DNA of 64,000 bases from Planktosalinus sp963975935 (GTDB taxonomy: Bacteria > Bacteroidota > Bacteroidia > Flavobacteriales > Flavobacteriaceae), in contig CAXBIQ010000013.1 in assembly GCA_963975935.1 (NCBI GenBank), positions 1 through 64,000 on the forward strand, in the 5' to 3' direction. Each line of letters opens with the position of its first letter. Position 1 is the stretch's first letter. Of this stretch, positions 43,185 to 52,370 are shown piece by piece. Made by a program: the position numbers and the translations under genes. The notes beneath the pieces are model-generated. The model did no database searches. It was not told the origin of the DNA and saw only the letters and a list, made by a program, of their open reading frames with translations.

Positions 43185-46103
43185 ATGATAAAATACCTCA
43201 TTTCAGCAGTTTTCTTTTTCCAGTTTCTTTTTTCATTTGCTCAGCAGATACATCCTTTGTATGTGTTAGACGATCTTGAAAACCAGCAGAAATGGGTGGA
43301 TAGTATTTATGATGGTATGTCGCTTGAAGAAAAAGTGGGGCAACTCTTTATGGTCGATTTATTTTCTTCAGACCCAAAATCAAAAGTGGACCGCATCAAG
43401 CGCTTGATTGAGGAGCACCATATAGGCGGAATTATTTTTTCAAAAGGCGGGCCGGGAAGACAGGCAAAGATTACCAATGATTTTCAGAAAACCGCAAAAG
43501 TTCCCCTTATGATTGCGATGGACGCAGAGTGGGGGCTTGCCATGCGTCTTGATTCAACTTATGCCTTCCCGTGGAATATGACACTGGGCGCTATTGAGGA
43601 TTTATCCCTTATAAAAAAAGTTGGGAAACGTATTGGGGAGCACAATAAGCGATTAGGCATTCATATGAACTTTGCCCCGGTTATAGACATCAACACAAAC
43701 CCCAATAATCCCATCATTGGGAACCGCTCCTTTGGAGAAGACAGAGAAAACGTTACTCAAAAAGCCGCAGCTTTTATGGAAGGAATGCAAAGCGCCGGTG
43801 TTCTTGCTAATGGAAAACATTTTCCCGGGCACGGTGATACTGATACTGATTCACATAAAACATTACCAACAGTAAGTTTCTCTGAAAAAAGAATCGATAG
43901 TGTTGAGTTATATCCATATAAAAATCTGTTTAACAAAGGCCTAGCCAGTGTTATGATTGCACATTTAAATGTCCCGAGCCTGGAACCCCGTCAAAATTTA
44001 CCGACATCGCTATCCAAACCGGTTGTTACAGATTTGCTCAAGGACAAACTTGGTTTTGATGGATTAATCTTTACAGATGCCTTGAATATGAAAGGTGTTT
44101 CAAATTATACAACGCCCGGACAGGTAGATTTGGCAGCGTTTCATGCAGGTAATGATGTCTTGCTTATTTCTGAAGATATACCAAAAGCACACGCCCTAAT
44201 AGTAGCCGCATATAGTTCAGGAGATATTTCAGAGGAGCGTTTGTCACATTCGGTCAAGAAAATTTTGTTTGCTAAGTACAAAGTGGGTTTACACAATTTT
44301 AAACCCGTCCAGACAAAATATCTTTATGAGGAATTGAATTCGGTTTTAAATGATGAGCTTTATGAAGAGTTGATGGAAAATGCCATTACGGTTGTAAAAA
44401 ACAGTAATTCGGTTTTGCCCATTAAAGATTTAAACAAGAAAAAATTTGCCTACGTAAATTTTGGTGATGATAGTGGTGAACATTTTTACAACCAATTAAA
44501 GAAATATGCCCGGGTGGATTGGGTAAAAGCCAATTCCTTGGATGATTTGATACTCAAGTTAAAGCATTATGAAACTGTTGTTATTGGGTTTCACAAGTCA
44601 AATGATAATCCGTGGAAAAGCTATAAAATGTCACAAAGGGAGCTTACGTGGATATATGAAATCGCACGCACTAATAAGGTGATATTTAATGTCTTCACCA
44701 GTCCATATACACTTTTGGATTTAAAAACCACGACCCATTTTGAAGGTGTTATGGTATCTTACCAAAACAGCAAAATTGGACAAGAAGTGGCAGCGCAGAT
44801 TATTTTTGGGGCCAGGCCCGCAAAGGGAAAACTACCTGTGACAGCGGGAGAAGCCTTTCCGGTAAGCACCACAGTTAGCACCTCATATCTGGGTCGTTTG
44901 AGTTATGGAACCCCTGAAAGTGTGGGTATGAACTCACAGCGTTTAAAAAAAATAGATTCCCTGGCAAACAGGGTGGTGAATGAAGGTATGGCTCCGGGTC
45001 TTCAGTTGCTTGTTGCCAAAAAAGGAAAAGTAATTTTTAATAAAAACTATGGGTATCACACCCAGCAAAAAAAGATAAAAGTGGAAGACGAGCATATTTA
45101 TGATGTCGCTTCTCTTACCAAGATTATGGCTTCAGTCCCTATATTGATAAAATTGGCTGATCAGGGTGTTATAACTCTTGAAACAACCCTAGGCGAATTG
45201 CTTCCCGAATACCGTCTTTCCAATAAAAGCCATATAGCACTTAAGGAATTACTTTCACATTATGCCGGATTGAAATCCTGGATCCCTTTTTACAAAAACA
45301 CTATGGATCCTGTTACCAAAAAACCTTCAGCAACTTATTATAGAAACGCTCCGGAAAAAGGGTTTTCACTCAAGGTTACAGAAAAATTATATGCCCGTGA
45401 TGATTTGCAGGACAGTATTCAGGAAATTATTCTCAAAAGTGACGTGGCATCTAGGGTAAAATATCTCTATAGTGATTTACCATACTATATTCTGAAAAAG
45501 TATTTCGAAAAGCATTATGGGGTGCCTATGGAAGATATTATAGAGCGAGAGTTATATGAATCCCTTGGCACAAGTTATACTGGTTATTTACCAACAGAGA
45601 AATTTGATCTGGATCAAATCGTTCCCACCGAAATGGATAGTGACTATAGAATGCAGAAAGTTCATGGGTATGTTCACGATCAGGGAGCCGCTATGATTGG
45701 TGGGGTGAGTGGTCATGCCGGGGTTTTTAGTAATGCAAATGATATAGCCAAGATTATGCAACTCTATGTTCAAAATGGGTTTTATGGCGGCAAGCGCTAT
45801 TTTGCTCCGGAATCCCTTGAATTATTTAATACCTGTTACTTTTGTGATAAGGATGTGCGACGTGGAGTAGGGTTTGATAAGCCCCAGTTGGGGACAGTTG
45901 GTCCCACCTGTGGTTGTGTCTCGATGACGAGCTTTGGTCATTCCGGTTTTACCGGAACTTATACCTGGGCAGACCCTGAAACAGAAATTGTTTATGTGTT
46001 TTTATCAAACCGTACATACCCTGATGTAAATAATAGAAAATTAATCAGTAGTAACATACGCACAGAGATTCAACAAGCCATCTATGATGCAATTGATTAT
46101 TAA
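43185..46103 (+). CDS. GH3 beta-N-acetylhexosaminidase / class C beta-lactamase-fold serine hydrolase fusion
   Basis: A 972-residue exported protein (signal peptide to LFSFAQ, near residue 19) with two enzyme modules. The first is a GH3 NagZ-type domain (about 35-365) with KHFPGHGDTDTDSH near residue 210; its Asp/His pair is the catalytic dyad of NagZ. A GH3 C-terminal alpha/beta domain follows (to about 565). The last 390 residues are a serine hydrolase of the beta-lactamase/penicillin-binding fold with S643-L-T-K646, YSD near residue 762 and H919-S-G. This fusion is known in Bacteroidota and suits cell-wall recycling or muropeptide trimming. It precedes bshA by 31 bp. Confidence 0.93.
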   Translation: MIKYLISAVFFFQFLFSFAQQIHPLYVLDDLENQQKWVDSIYDGMSLEEKVGQLFMVDLFSSDPKSKVDRIKRLIEEHHIGGIIFSKGGPGRQAKITNDFQKTAKVPLMIAMDAEWGLAMRLDSTYAFPWNMTLGAIEDLSLIKKVGKRIGEHNKRLGIHMNFAPVIDINTNPNNPIIGNRSFGEDRENVTQKAAAFMEGMQSAGVLANGKHFPGHGDTDTDSHKTLPTVSFSEKRIDSVELYPYKNLFNKGLASVMIAHLNVPSLEPRQNLPTSLSKPVVTDLLKDKLGFDGLIFTDALNMKGVSNYTTPGQVDLAAFHAGNDVLLISEDIPKAHALIVAAYSSGDISEERLSHSVKKILFAKYKVGLHNFKPVQTKYLYEELNSVLNDELYEELMENAITVVKNSNSVLPIKDLNKKKFAYVNFGDDSGEHFYNQLKKYARVDWVKANSLDDLILKLKHYETVVIGFHKSNDNPWKSYKMSQRELTWIYEIARTNKVIFNVFTSPYTLLDLKTTTHFEGVMVSYQNSKIGQEVAAQIIFGARPAKGKLPVTAGEAFPVSTTVSTSYLGRLSYGTPESVGMNSQRLKKIDSLANRVVNEGMAPGLQLLVAKKGKVIFNKNYGYHTQQKKIKVEDEHIYDVASLTKIMASVPILIKLADQGVITLETTLGELLPEYRLSNKSHIALKELLSHYAGLKSWIPFYKNTMDPVTKKPSATYYRNAPEKGFSLKVTEKLYARDDLQDSIQEIILKSDVASRVKYLYSDLPYYILKKYFEKHYGVPMEDIIERELYESLGTSYTGYLPTEKFDLDQIVPTEMDSDYRMQKVHGYVHDQGAAMIGGVSGHAGVFSNANDIAKIMQLYVQNGFYGGKRYFAPESLELFNTCYFCDKDVRRGVGFDKPQLGTVGPTCGCVSMTSFGHSGFTGTYTWADPETEIVYVFLSNRTYPDVNNRKLISSNIRTEIQQAIYDAIDY

Positions 46104-46134
46104 TATAGCAAATTTATAAAACCCGGAAACTGTC

Positions 46135-47262
46135 ATGAAAATAGCCATTGTATGTTACCCAACCTTTGGAGGTAGTGGAGTTGTAGCTACTGAACTTGGC
46201 ACAGAGCTGGCTAAAAGGGGGCATGAAATTCATTTTATTACGTATAAACAACCGGTAAAACTGGAGCTTTTGGCAAATCATATTCACTTTCACGAAGTCA
46301 ATGTGCCGGAGTATCCCTTGTTTAAATATCAACCTTATGAACTGGCGTTATCCAGTAAACTGGTTGATATGGTGAAATTATACAAGATAGACGTTTTGCA
46401 TGTGCATTATGCCATACCTCACGCTTATGCCGGTTATATGGCAAAGAAAATGCTTGAAGAAGAAGGAATCTTTATTCCCATGGTTACCACGCTTCACGGA
46501 ACAGATATAACGCTTGTGGGCAACCATCCTTTTTACAAACCTGCGGTTACATTCAGCATTAATAAGAGTGACGCGGTTACTTCTGTTTCCCAAAGCCTCA
46601 AGGATGACACCCTCAGGCTTTTTGATATTAGGTCAGAAATAGTGGTTGTGCCTAACTTTATTGATTTAAAAAAATATGAAAAGGAATCGTTTTCAGATTG
46701 CCAGCGTGAAATTATGGCCGATGAGAATGAACGTATAATAACACACGTTAGTAATTTCAGGAAAGTAAAAAGAATTGATCACATTATTGAGATTTTTTTC
46801 AATATTCAAAAGCAACTGCCTGCCAAATTAATCATGGTAGGCGAAGGTCCCGAGAAAGAACCCGCTGAGGAAATGTGTGCTGAATTAGGTATAGAGGACA
46901 AAGTTATTTTTCTAGGGAATAGTAACGAAGTTGATAAAATTCTCTGTTTTTCAGATTTATTTCTACTACCTTCAGAAAAAGAAAGCTTTGGTCTGGCGGC
47001 ACTTGAAGCCATGGCCTGCGGTGTTCCGGTTATTTCCACAAATACCGGTGGTTTGCCTGAAGTAAACCGTCAGGGTACAAGCGGATATTTAAGTGATGTG
47101 GGAGATATTAAAGATATGACCAAAAATGCGCTTCATATACTGGAAAACCCGGAAACACTTAACCTGTTTAAGAAAAATGCAAAAAAGACAGCTCAGGAAT
47201 TTGATATTCACACTGTTGTGCCACAATATGAAAAGTTGTACCTTCAGGTCATAAATAAATAA
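46135..47262 (+). CDS. bshA: N-acetyl-alpha-D-glucosaminyl L-malate synthase BshA
   Basis: A GT4 glycosyltransferase that makes GlcNAc-malate from UDP-GlcNAc and L-malate, the first step of bacillithiol synthesis. The N-terminal MKIAIVCYPTFGGSGVVATELG and HVHYAIPHAYA segments are diagnostic, and the GT4 nucleotide-sugar motif is PSEKESFGLAALEAMACGVPVI near residue 280. The length, 375, is normal. BshB and BshC are not in the window. Bacillithiol would support thiol peroxidases such as Ohr and OsmC, though that link is inferred. It lies in an operon-like run between the GH3 fusion and a PrcB-like lipoprotein. Confidence 0.96.
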   Translation: MKIAIVCYPTFGGSGVVATELGTELAKRGHEIHFITYKQPVKLELLANHIHFHEVNVPEYPLFKYQPYELALSSKLVDMVKLYKIDVLHVHYAIPHAYAGYMAKKMLEEEGIFIPMVTTLHGTDITLVGNHPFYKPAVTFSINKSDAVTSVSQSLKDDTLRLFDIRSEIVVVPNFIDLKKYEKESFSDCQREIMADENERIITHVSNFRKVKRIDHIIEIFFNIQKQLPAKLIMVGEGPEKEPAEEMCAELGIEDKVIFLGNSNEVDKILCFSDLFLLPSEKESFGLAALEAMACGVPVISTNTGGLPEVNRQGTSGYLSDVGDIKDMTKNALHILENPETLNLFKKNAKKTAQEFDIHTVVPQYEKLYLQVINK

Positions 47263-47282
47263 ACAATTAAAGACTATAAACT

Positions 47283-47747
47283 ATGCATCATATATCATCA
47301 CTATTGGCAATCATCTTTCTAATGACTTTATCAAACTGTGACAGCTCAAAAAAAACACAGCAAAACAATCCAAATGCTGAGTTTACTGTGTTACACAAAA
47401 GTGAGTATGGTGGAAAAGATGGGAAGTGTTATGATATTATAAAAAACAACAATGACCGGACTCAATTACTTTTAAGCCTTAATCTTGATGAAGAAACAGC
47501 TCAACAATTAAAGGGTGTAGATTTAAACACACATACAATATTGGCACTTCATATGGGGCAGCATAATACAGGTGGTTATTCAATTGACATTTCAAATGTT
47601 GAAGAAAATGGTGATACTACATATGTTACTGTTGAAGAAAAGGGTCCTGAGCCGGGAGCGATGGTCACGATGGCGTTAACCAACCCTTATTGTATAGCTT
47701 TGGTTGAAAAAAATGAGACGATTGTTTTTAAAGCTAATGAAAAATAA
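47283..47747 (+). CDS. PrcB-like lipoprotein
   Basis: A 154-residue exported lipoprotein (lipobox LSNC, Cys19). The C-terminal half carries the PrcB_C pattern: HTGGYSIDISNVEENGDTT... ending VTVEEKGPEPGAMVTMALTNPYCIALV, about residues 78-150. PrcB in Treponema is a chaperone-like subunit of the dentilisin protease complex, but no such protease is encoded nearby. It is the last gene of the run starting at the amidase or at the GH3 gene, 20 bp after bshA, and is followed at once by a strong terminator. Confidence 0.8.
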   Translation: MHHISSLLAIIFLMTLSNCDSSKKTQQNNPNAEFTVLHKSEYGGKDGKCYDIIKNNNDRTQLLLSLNLDEETAQQLKGVDLNTHTILALHMGQHNTGGYSIDISNVEENGDTTYVTVEEKGPEPGAMVTMALTNPYCIALVEKNETIVFKANEK

Positions 47748-47751
47748 ACAA

Positions 47752-47786
47752 AAAAAATCCCGGTGTATCTTACACCGGGATTTTTT
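47752..47786. terminator. Bidirectional intrinsic terminator
   Basis: A 16-bp perfect stem (AAAAAATCCCGGTGTA at 47752-47767, loop TCT, complementary arm 47771-47786). It separates the PrcB-like gene from the convergent beta-barrel gene. Confidence 0.95.
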
Positions 47787-47801
47787 ATAATTTAAAATGA
47801 T

Positions 47802-48287
47802 TTAGAATTGATATCTAAGTCCTAGACCAACATCAAAACCAAGGTCATCCCTATAATTTCCAAACCCTAATTCCGGTCTAAAATCAAGTGAAATCAATAA
47901 AGGAATATCAAAATTATATTCAATACCTACATCACCTGCTACAAACACAAAGGTTTCATTATCCGGGTCACCGGGAAAATCATCATCAAAATCAATGCTG
48001 CCAACACCACCACCAATACCTGCATACCAGTTGAAACCTCCATCGATGTTCCATACCCATTGGTGCAAACCTGTTAACTTAAATGCACTCACGTTTCTGT
48101 TGCTTGTCCAGCCCAAACCAAACTCAAGACGATTGTTATCACCTATTGCTCTTTGGTAATTGATTTCTGTTCCAAACCCATCATTGTCTCCTAGTCGTAA
48201 TCCTATTGCATTTTTGGATATCATTTGGGAATGTGATGCAAATACTACCCCCAAAATTAATACTGTTGTAAAAAATACTTTTTTCAT
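47802..48287 (-). CDS. Small outer-membrane beta-barrel protein
   Basis: A 161-residue exported protein. The signal peptide is MKKVFFTTVLILGVVFASHSQ. The mature part alternates hydrophobic and polar residues in about eight strands and ends in an aromatic residue (GLGLRYQF), the usual outer-membrane insertion signal. Glycine-rich turns such as AGIGGGVGSIDFDDDFPGD fit short periplasmic and long outer loops. No family more specific than OMP beta-barrel can be named. It is a single gene, diverging from the FAD/Fe-S oxidoreductase. Confidence 0.82.
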   Translation of the reverse strand: MKKVFFTTVLILGVVFASHSQMISKNAIGLRLGDNDGFGTEINYQRAIGDNNRLEFGLGWTSNRNVSAFKLTGLHQWVWNIDGGFNWYAGIGGGVGSIDFDDDFPGDPDNETFVFVAGDVGIEYNFDIPLLISLDFRPELGFGNYRDDLGFDVGLGLRYQF

Positions 48288-48426
48288 TTTTAATTTGGTT
48301 TTTTTATTAATTCCTTACAAATTTAACGCAATTAATTATTTGAAAGTATAGACTGTCCATAATGTTTTGTTAATAATATATAATTTTTGTTAATCGATTT
48401 GTCATTGAAATTGTACTTTTAAGGTA

Positions 48427-51375
48427 ATGAAAACAAGCAATTCTATCAATCTCAATATCTTAGCTGAAACACTGGAGGGGGAACTCTCTTTTAACAATCT
48501 GTCAAGAGCAATTTATGCTACAGATGCATCTGTATATAGAATGCTGCCCCTTTGTGTTGTTTTTCCAAAAACCACAAATGATATTATTAAAATCATTGAT
48601 TTTGCATCCCAAAATAACGTCGGTCTAATTCCTCGCACAGCAGGTACATCCCTAGCCGGCCAATGCGTTGGAGAGGGTATAGTTGTAGACGTTTCAAAAT
48701 ATTTTACACAAATTCATCATATAGACGTAAAAAATAAAACGGTTACTGTCGCCCCCGGAGTTATCAGAGATGAACTCAATGCATACCTCAAGCAGCACAA
48801 TTTGTTTTTTGGACCCAATACCTCTACTTCAAACCGCTGTATGATAGGAGGGATGGTCGGTAACAATTCCAGTGGCACAACATCTATTAAATATGGAGTC
48901 ACACGGGATAAAGTTTTGGAAATGGAAGTCGTACTTGCCGATGGTGCTTTAGTCACATTTGGTGAAGTTGATTCAGAAACCTTTTTCGCTAAAGCGAAAG
49001 AAAACACTGCTGAAGGTAAAGTTTACCAAGGCATATATACTCTATTTAAAGAAAAAGCTATTCAGAAACAAATCAGTGACAATTTTCCAAAACCTGAAAT
49101 TCATCGCAGAAATACCGGTTATGCCATTGATGAGCTCATTAAAAGTGAGATATTCACAAACAACGGAAACACCTTCAATCTATGTAAGCTTCTCTGTGGA
49201 AGCGAAGGCACACTCGCATTTACAACTAAAATTAAACTTCAGCTTGATGATCTGCCACCACCGGAAACAGTTATGGTTGCTGCTCATTTTGATTCGGTTG
49301 AAAAGTGTTTAAAGGCAGTTGTTCCGGCGATGCAATATGATTTGTTTACGTGCGAAATGATGGATAAAGTTATTTTAGATTGCACAAAAGACAATTTAAA
49401 ATACAGTCCTTACCGTTTCTTTATAGAAGGTGAACCGCAAGCAATACTCTTACTTGAAATTAAGGATTATTCCATGGAAAGGTGTATGCAACGAGCCGGT
49501 GATCTCATCAATGGCTTGTCTGCTACAGATCTTGCTTATGCATTACCGGTTTTGTATGGCGATGCGATAGAAAAAGCCCTGGAACTTCGCAAAGCCGGAC
49601 TGGGACTGCTGGGGAATATGGTAGGCGACAAAAAAGCCGTGGCGTGTATTGAAGATACCGCTGTTGCTTTAGAAGACCTTTCTGAATATATTACGGAATT
49701 TACGGCGCTAATGAAGTCTTTTGACCAGAAAGCTGTATACTATGCTCATGCCGGAGCAGGGGAGTTGCATTTGCGACCTATTTTAAATCTTAAAAAAGAA
49801 GAAGATGTCAGGCTTTTTGAAAAGATTACTTCAGCTGTTGCTCAATTGGTGAAAAAATACCAAGGTTCGATGAGTGGGGAACACGGTGACGGAATCGTGA
49901 GGTCTTCTTATATTGAAATGATGGTTGGTGCAGAAAACTTCAAATTACTGAAAAGAATAAAAGAGCTTTTCGATCCGCAAAATATAATGAATCCGGGTAA
50001 AATTGTGAATGCCTATGCAATGACTGATGGTTTACGGTATACTCCCGGCAGAAAAGAACCGGAAATTGAAACCCTTCTCGACTTTTCTGATTCATTGGGC
50101 ATTTTAAGAGCAACAGAAAAATGTAACGGAAGCGGCGATTGCAGGAAACCTGAAACTGCCGGCGGAACGATGTGTCCCAGCTATCGTGTAACAAAAGACG
50201 AAAAAGATACAACACGTGGCAGGGCTAATGCCCTTAGGGAGTTTTTAACACAAAGTGATCAGGCAAATAAGTTTAATCACAAGGAACTCAAAGAGGTGTT
50301 TGATTTATGCATCAGTTGCAAAGGGTGTAAAAGTGAGTGTCCTTCAAATGTTGATATGGCAGCATTAAAAGCAGAGTTTGAATTTCAGTATCAAAAGGAA
50401 AACGGTCGTGACTTAAGGGCAAAATTGTTTGCAAACAACCATCGCTATAATCAAATGGGGAGTAAGTTTAAAAGCCTGACAAACTTCCTTTACAGCAATA
50501 AATTTAGCGCTTCTATCCTTAAAAAAAGTATGGGAATCGCACCTCAAAGAAGCCTTCCTTTACTTTCAACAAAGAATTTAATATCAGAATACCAATCACT
50601 TAAAAAACAGTTTATTAGTGACAAAAAAAAAGTTTATTCATTTGTAGATGAATTTACGGAATATCTAGATTCTGAAATTGGTATCGATGCCTTGCATATC
50701 CTTTTTAATTTAGGTTATGATGTTGAAATAATACAACATTCCCAAAGCGGGAGGGCTTTCATTTCAAAAGGCTTTTTAAAGGAAGCAAAACAATGTGCAA
50801 ATAAAAATATAGAGGTTTTTAAAGAATTGATTTCAGATGAGGTTCCTCTGATTGGGATTGAACCTTCGGCCATACTGACGTTTAGGGATGAGTATTTAAG
50901 GCTTGCAGATGACAAAGAAGCAGCAAGAGCACTGGCAAAAAATGTATTTACAATCGATGAGTTTTTGGCAAATGAAATCAAAGCAGGTGCTATTTTACCT
51001 GAATTTTTTACTAAAGAAAAGACACAAATAAAACTTCATTTGCATTGCCATCAAAAGGCATTGTCGTCTGTATTACCGACATTTCAGTTGTTGAGTATCC
51101 CTGAAAACTATAAGGTTACCATCATCCCTTCGGGCTGTTGTGGTATGGCGGGATCTTTTGGCTATGAACAAGAGCATTATGACATCAGTATGCAGATGGG
51201 GGAGCTTACTTTGTTCCCGGCAATAAGAAAAACCGGTTTAGAGACAATTATAGCTGCTACCGGAACAAGTTGCAGGCATCAGATTCTGGACGGTACTCAA
51301 AGAAAGGCCCTTCATCCCATCAGTATTTTAAGGGATGCCTTAAAGCTTGCCAAAAGCGATCATCGCAGAAAGTAA
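48427..51375 (+). CDS. FAD- and Fe-S-binding oxidoreductase (D-lactate/glycolate dehydrogenase type)
   Basis: A 982-residue fusion of GlcD- and GlcF-like parts. The FAD_binding_4 domain spans about residues 35-210 (IPRTAGTSLAGQCVGEGIVVD, then GGMVGNNSSGTTSIKYG), and the FAD-linked oxidase C-terminal domain about 275-540 (SMSGEHGDGIVR). 4Fe-4S motifs follow at CNGSGDCRKPET...MCPSYR and CISCKGCKSECPSNVDM (about 560-640), then CCG-type elements (HLHCHQKA, PSGCCGMAGSFGYE, near 875-915). The family oxidises D-2-hydroxyacids such as D-lactate and passes electrons to quinones or cytochromes. Its last 36 bp overlap the end of lpxH on the other strand. Confidence 0.93.
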   Translation: MKTSNSINLNILAETLEGELSFNNLSRAIYATDASVYRMLPLCVVFPKTTNDIIKIIDFASQNNVGLIPRTAGTSLAGQCVGEGIVVDVSKYFTQIHHIDVKNKTVTVAPGVIRDELNAYLKQHNLFFGPNTSTSNRCMIGGMVGNNSSGTTSIKYGVTRDKVLEMEVVLADGALVTFGEVDSETFFAKAKENTAEGKVYQGIYTLFKEKAIQKQISDNFPKPEIHRRNTGYAIDELIKSEIFTNNGNTFNLCKLLCGSEGTLAFTTKIKLQLDDLPPPETVMVAAHFDSVEKCLKAVVPAMQYDLFTCEMMDKVILDCTKDNLKYSPYRFFIEGEPQAILLLEIKDYSMERCMQRAGDLINGLSATDLAYALPVLYGDAIEKALELRKAGLGLLGNMVGDKKAVACIEDTAVALEDLSEYITEFTALMKSFDQKAVYYAHAGAGELHLRPILNLKKEEDVRLFEKITSAVAQLVKKYQGSMSGEHGDGIVRSSYIEMMVGAENFKLLKRIKELFDPQNIMNPGKIVNAYAMTDGLRYTPGRKEPEIETLLDFSDSLGILRATEKCNGSGDCRKPETAGGTMCPSYRVTKDEKDTTRGRANALREFLTQSDQANKFNHKELKEVFDLCISCKGCKSECPSNVDMAALKAEFEFQYQKENGRDLRAKLFANNHRYNQMGSKFKSLTNFLYSNKFSASILKKSMGIAPQRSLPLLSTKNLISEYQSLKKQFISDKKKVYSFVDEFTEYLDSEIGIDALHILFNLGYDVEIIQHSQSGRAFISKGFLKEAKQCANKNIEVFKELISDEVPLIGIEPSAILTFRDEYLRLADDKEAARALAKNVFTIDEFLANEIKAGAILPEFFTKEKTQIKLHLHCHQKALSSVLPTFQLLSIPENYKVTIIPSGCCGMAGSFGYEQEHYDISMQMGELTLFPAIRKTGLETIIAATGTSCRHQILDGTQRKALHPISILRDALKLAKSDHRRK

Positions 51376-52182
51376 ATCTGTTTCTGTATCCACATCTGTA
51401 TCTGCGTCTGAAGCAATATCATTGATTACAGGGCTTTTGTAGCCTTTAGGGTCATAGGTGTATAATTCCCACTTTTCATTGTTGTATTCCAGAGCTGTGA
51501 GGTTTTCCACCCAGTCACCACTGTTCAGATAGGTACAGGAGCCCTTTAAATTAACCTTCACTTCTATTTGTGGTTGATGGATGTGGCCGCAGACAACATA
51601 ATCAAATCCGTTTTCAATAGCCAGATCTGATGCCGTTTTTTCAAAATCACTGATAAACTTAACTGCTTGCTTTACCCCGGACTTTATTTTTTTGGAAAGG
51701 GAATACTTTTCACGCCCCATTTTCAATAAACACCAGTTTACCAACTGATTGATGAGAATGAGGAAATCATAGCCCCATCCGCCAAGCTTTGCAATCCATT
51801 TGGCATGTTGCACAGAGGCATCAAAAACATCACCGTGAAAAAACCAGGCCTTTTTTCCGTCAAGGTTAAGCACCAGTTTGTCGAGAATTTGAATGTTTCC
51901 CATTTTGGTGTCACTGAACTTGCGGAGCTTTTCATCATGGTTGCCTGTGATGTAATATACCTTTGTTCCTTTAGTCGCAAAGGAAATTATCTTTTTAATC
52001 ACCTGCAGATGGGCCTTTGGGAAATAACTTTTTCTAAACTGCCAGATATCAACAATGTCACCATTTAGAATAAGTTTTTTTGGCTTAATGCTGTTCAAGT
52101 AGTGCAACAATTCTTTGGAGTTGCAGCCGTAAGTACCAAGATGCACATCAGAGATTACAACAATATCGACTTTTCGTTTCAA
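51340..52182 (-). CDS. lpxH: UDP-2,3-diacylglucosamine diphosphatase (LpxH-like)
   Basis: A calcineurin-like metallophosphoesterase of 280 residues that probably hydrolyses UDP-2,3-diacylglucosamine to lipid X in lipid A synthesis. The metal-binding motifs appear in order: VISDVHLGT (near residue 10), LNGDIVD, TGNHDEK, FFHGDVFD and CGHIHQPQ. The C-terminal 40 residues are acidic and poorly conserved in appearance. It converges with, and overlaps by 36 bp, the FAD/Fe-S oxidoreductase gene and diverges from aroC. The LpxH assignment is by family; other metallophosphoesterase substrates are possible. Confidence 0.85.
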   Translation of the reverse strand: MKRKVDIVVISDVHLGTYGCNSKELLHYLNSIKPKKLILNGDIVDIWQFRKSYFPKAHLQVIKKIISFATKGTKVYYITGNHDEKLRKFSDTKMGNIQILDKLVLNLDGKKAWFFHGDVFDASVQHAKWIAKLGGWGYDFLILINQLVNWCLLKMGREKYSLSKKIKSGVKQAVKFISDFEKTASDLAIENGFDYVVCGHIHQPQIEVKVNLKGSCTYLNSGDWVENLTALEYNNEKWELYTYDPKGYKSPVINDIASDADTDVDTETDLLSAMIAFGKL

Positions 52183-52343
52183 GATAGATCAGGTTTTCAC
52201 AAATGTCATACAAGTTTGATTTTCAAACAAACAAAAAGGATTATCAGTTACTTAAGCTATGGTTAATTTTAGTTTACGAAAAGATTCCAAAGTTTACTGA
52301 ATTATTATTTTGTTGTTTATTTTTAAATCTGTGTTTTAAAAAT

Positions 52344-52351
52344 TACATTTG
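52344..52351 (+). promoter_or_regulatory. Predicted -7 element TACATTTG of aroC
   Basis: A perfect TAnnTTTG element 19 bases before the ATG at 52371. No well-spaced -33 element is seen. It supports the short form of AroC. Confidence 0.4.
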
Positions 52352-52370
52352 TTGTAAACCTTTCCCTTGT

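Noticed and set aside
52203..52370. 56-residue N-terminal extension of chorismate synthase
   Set aside because: Its composition is unlike AroC, it contains a TAnnTTTG element, and the ATG at 52371 gives the normal N-terminus.
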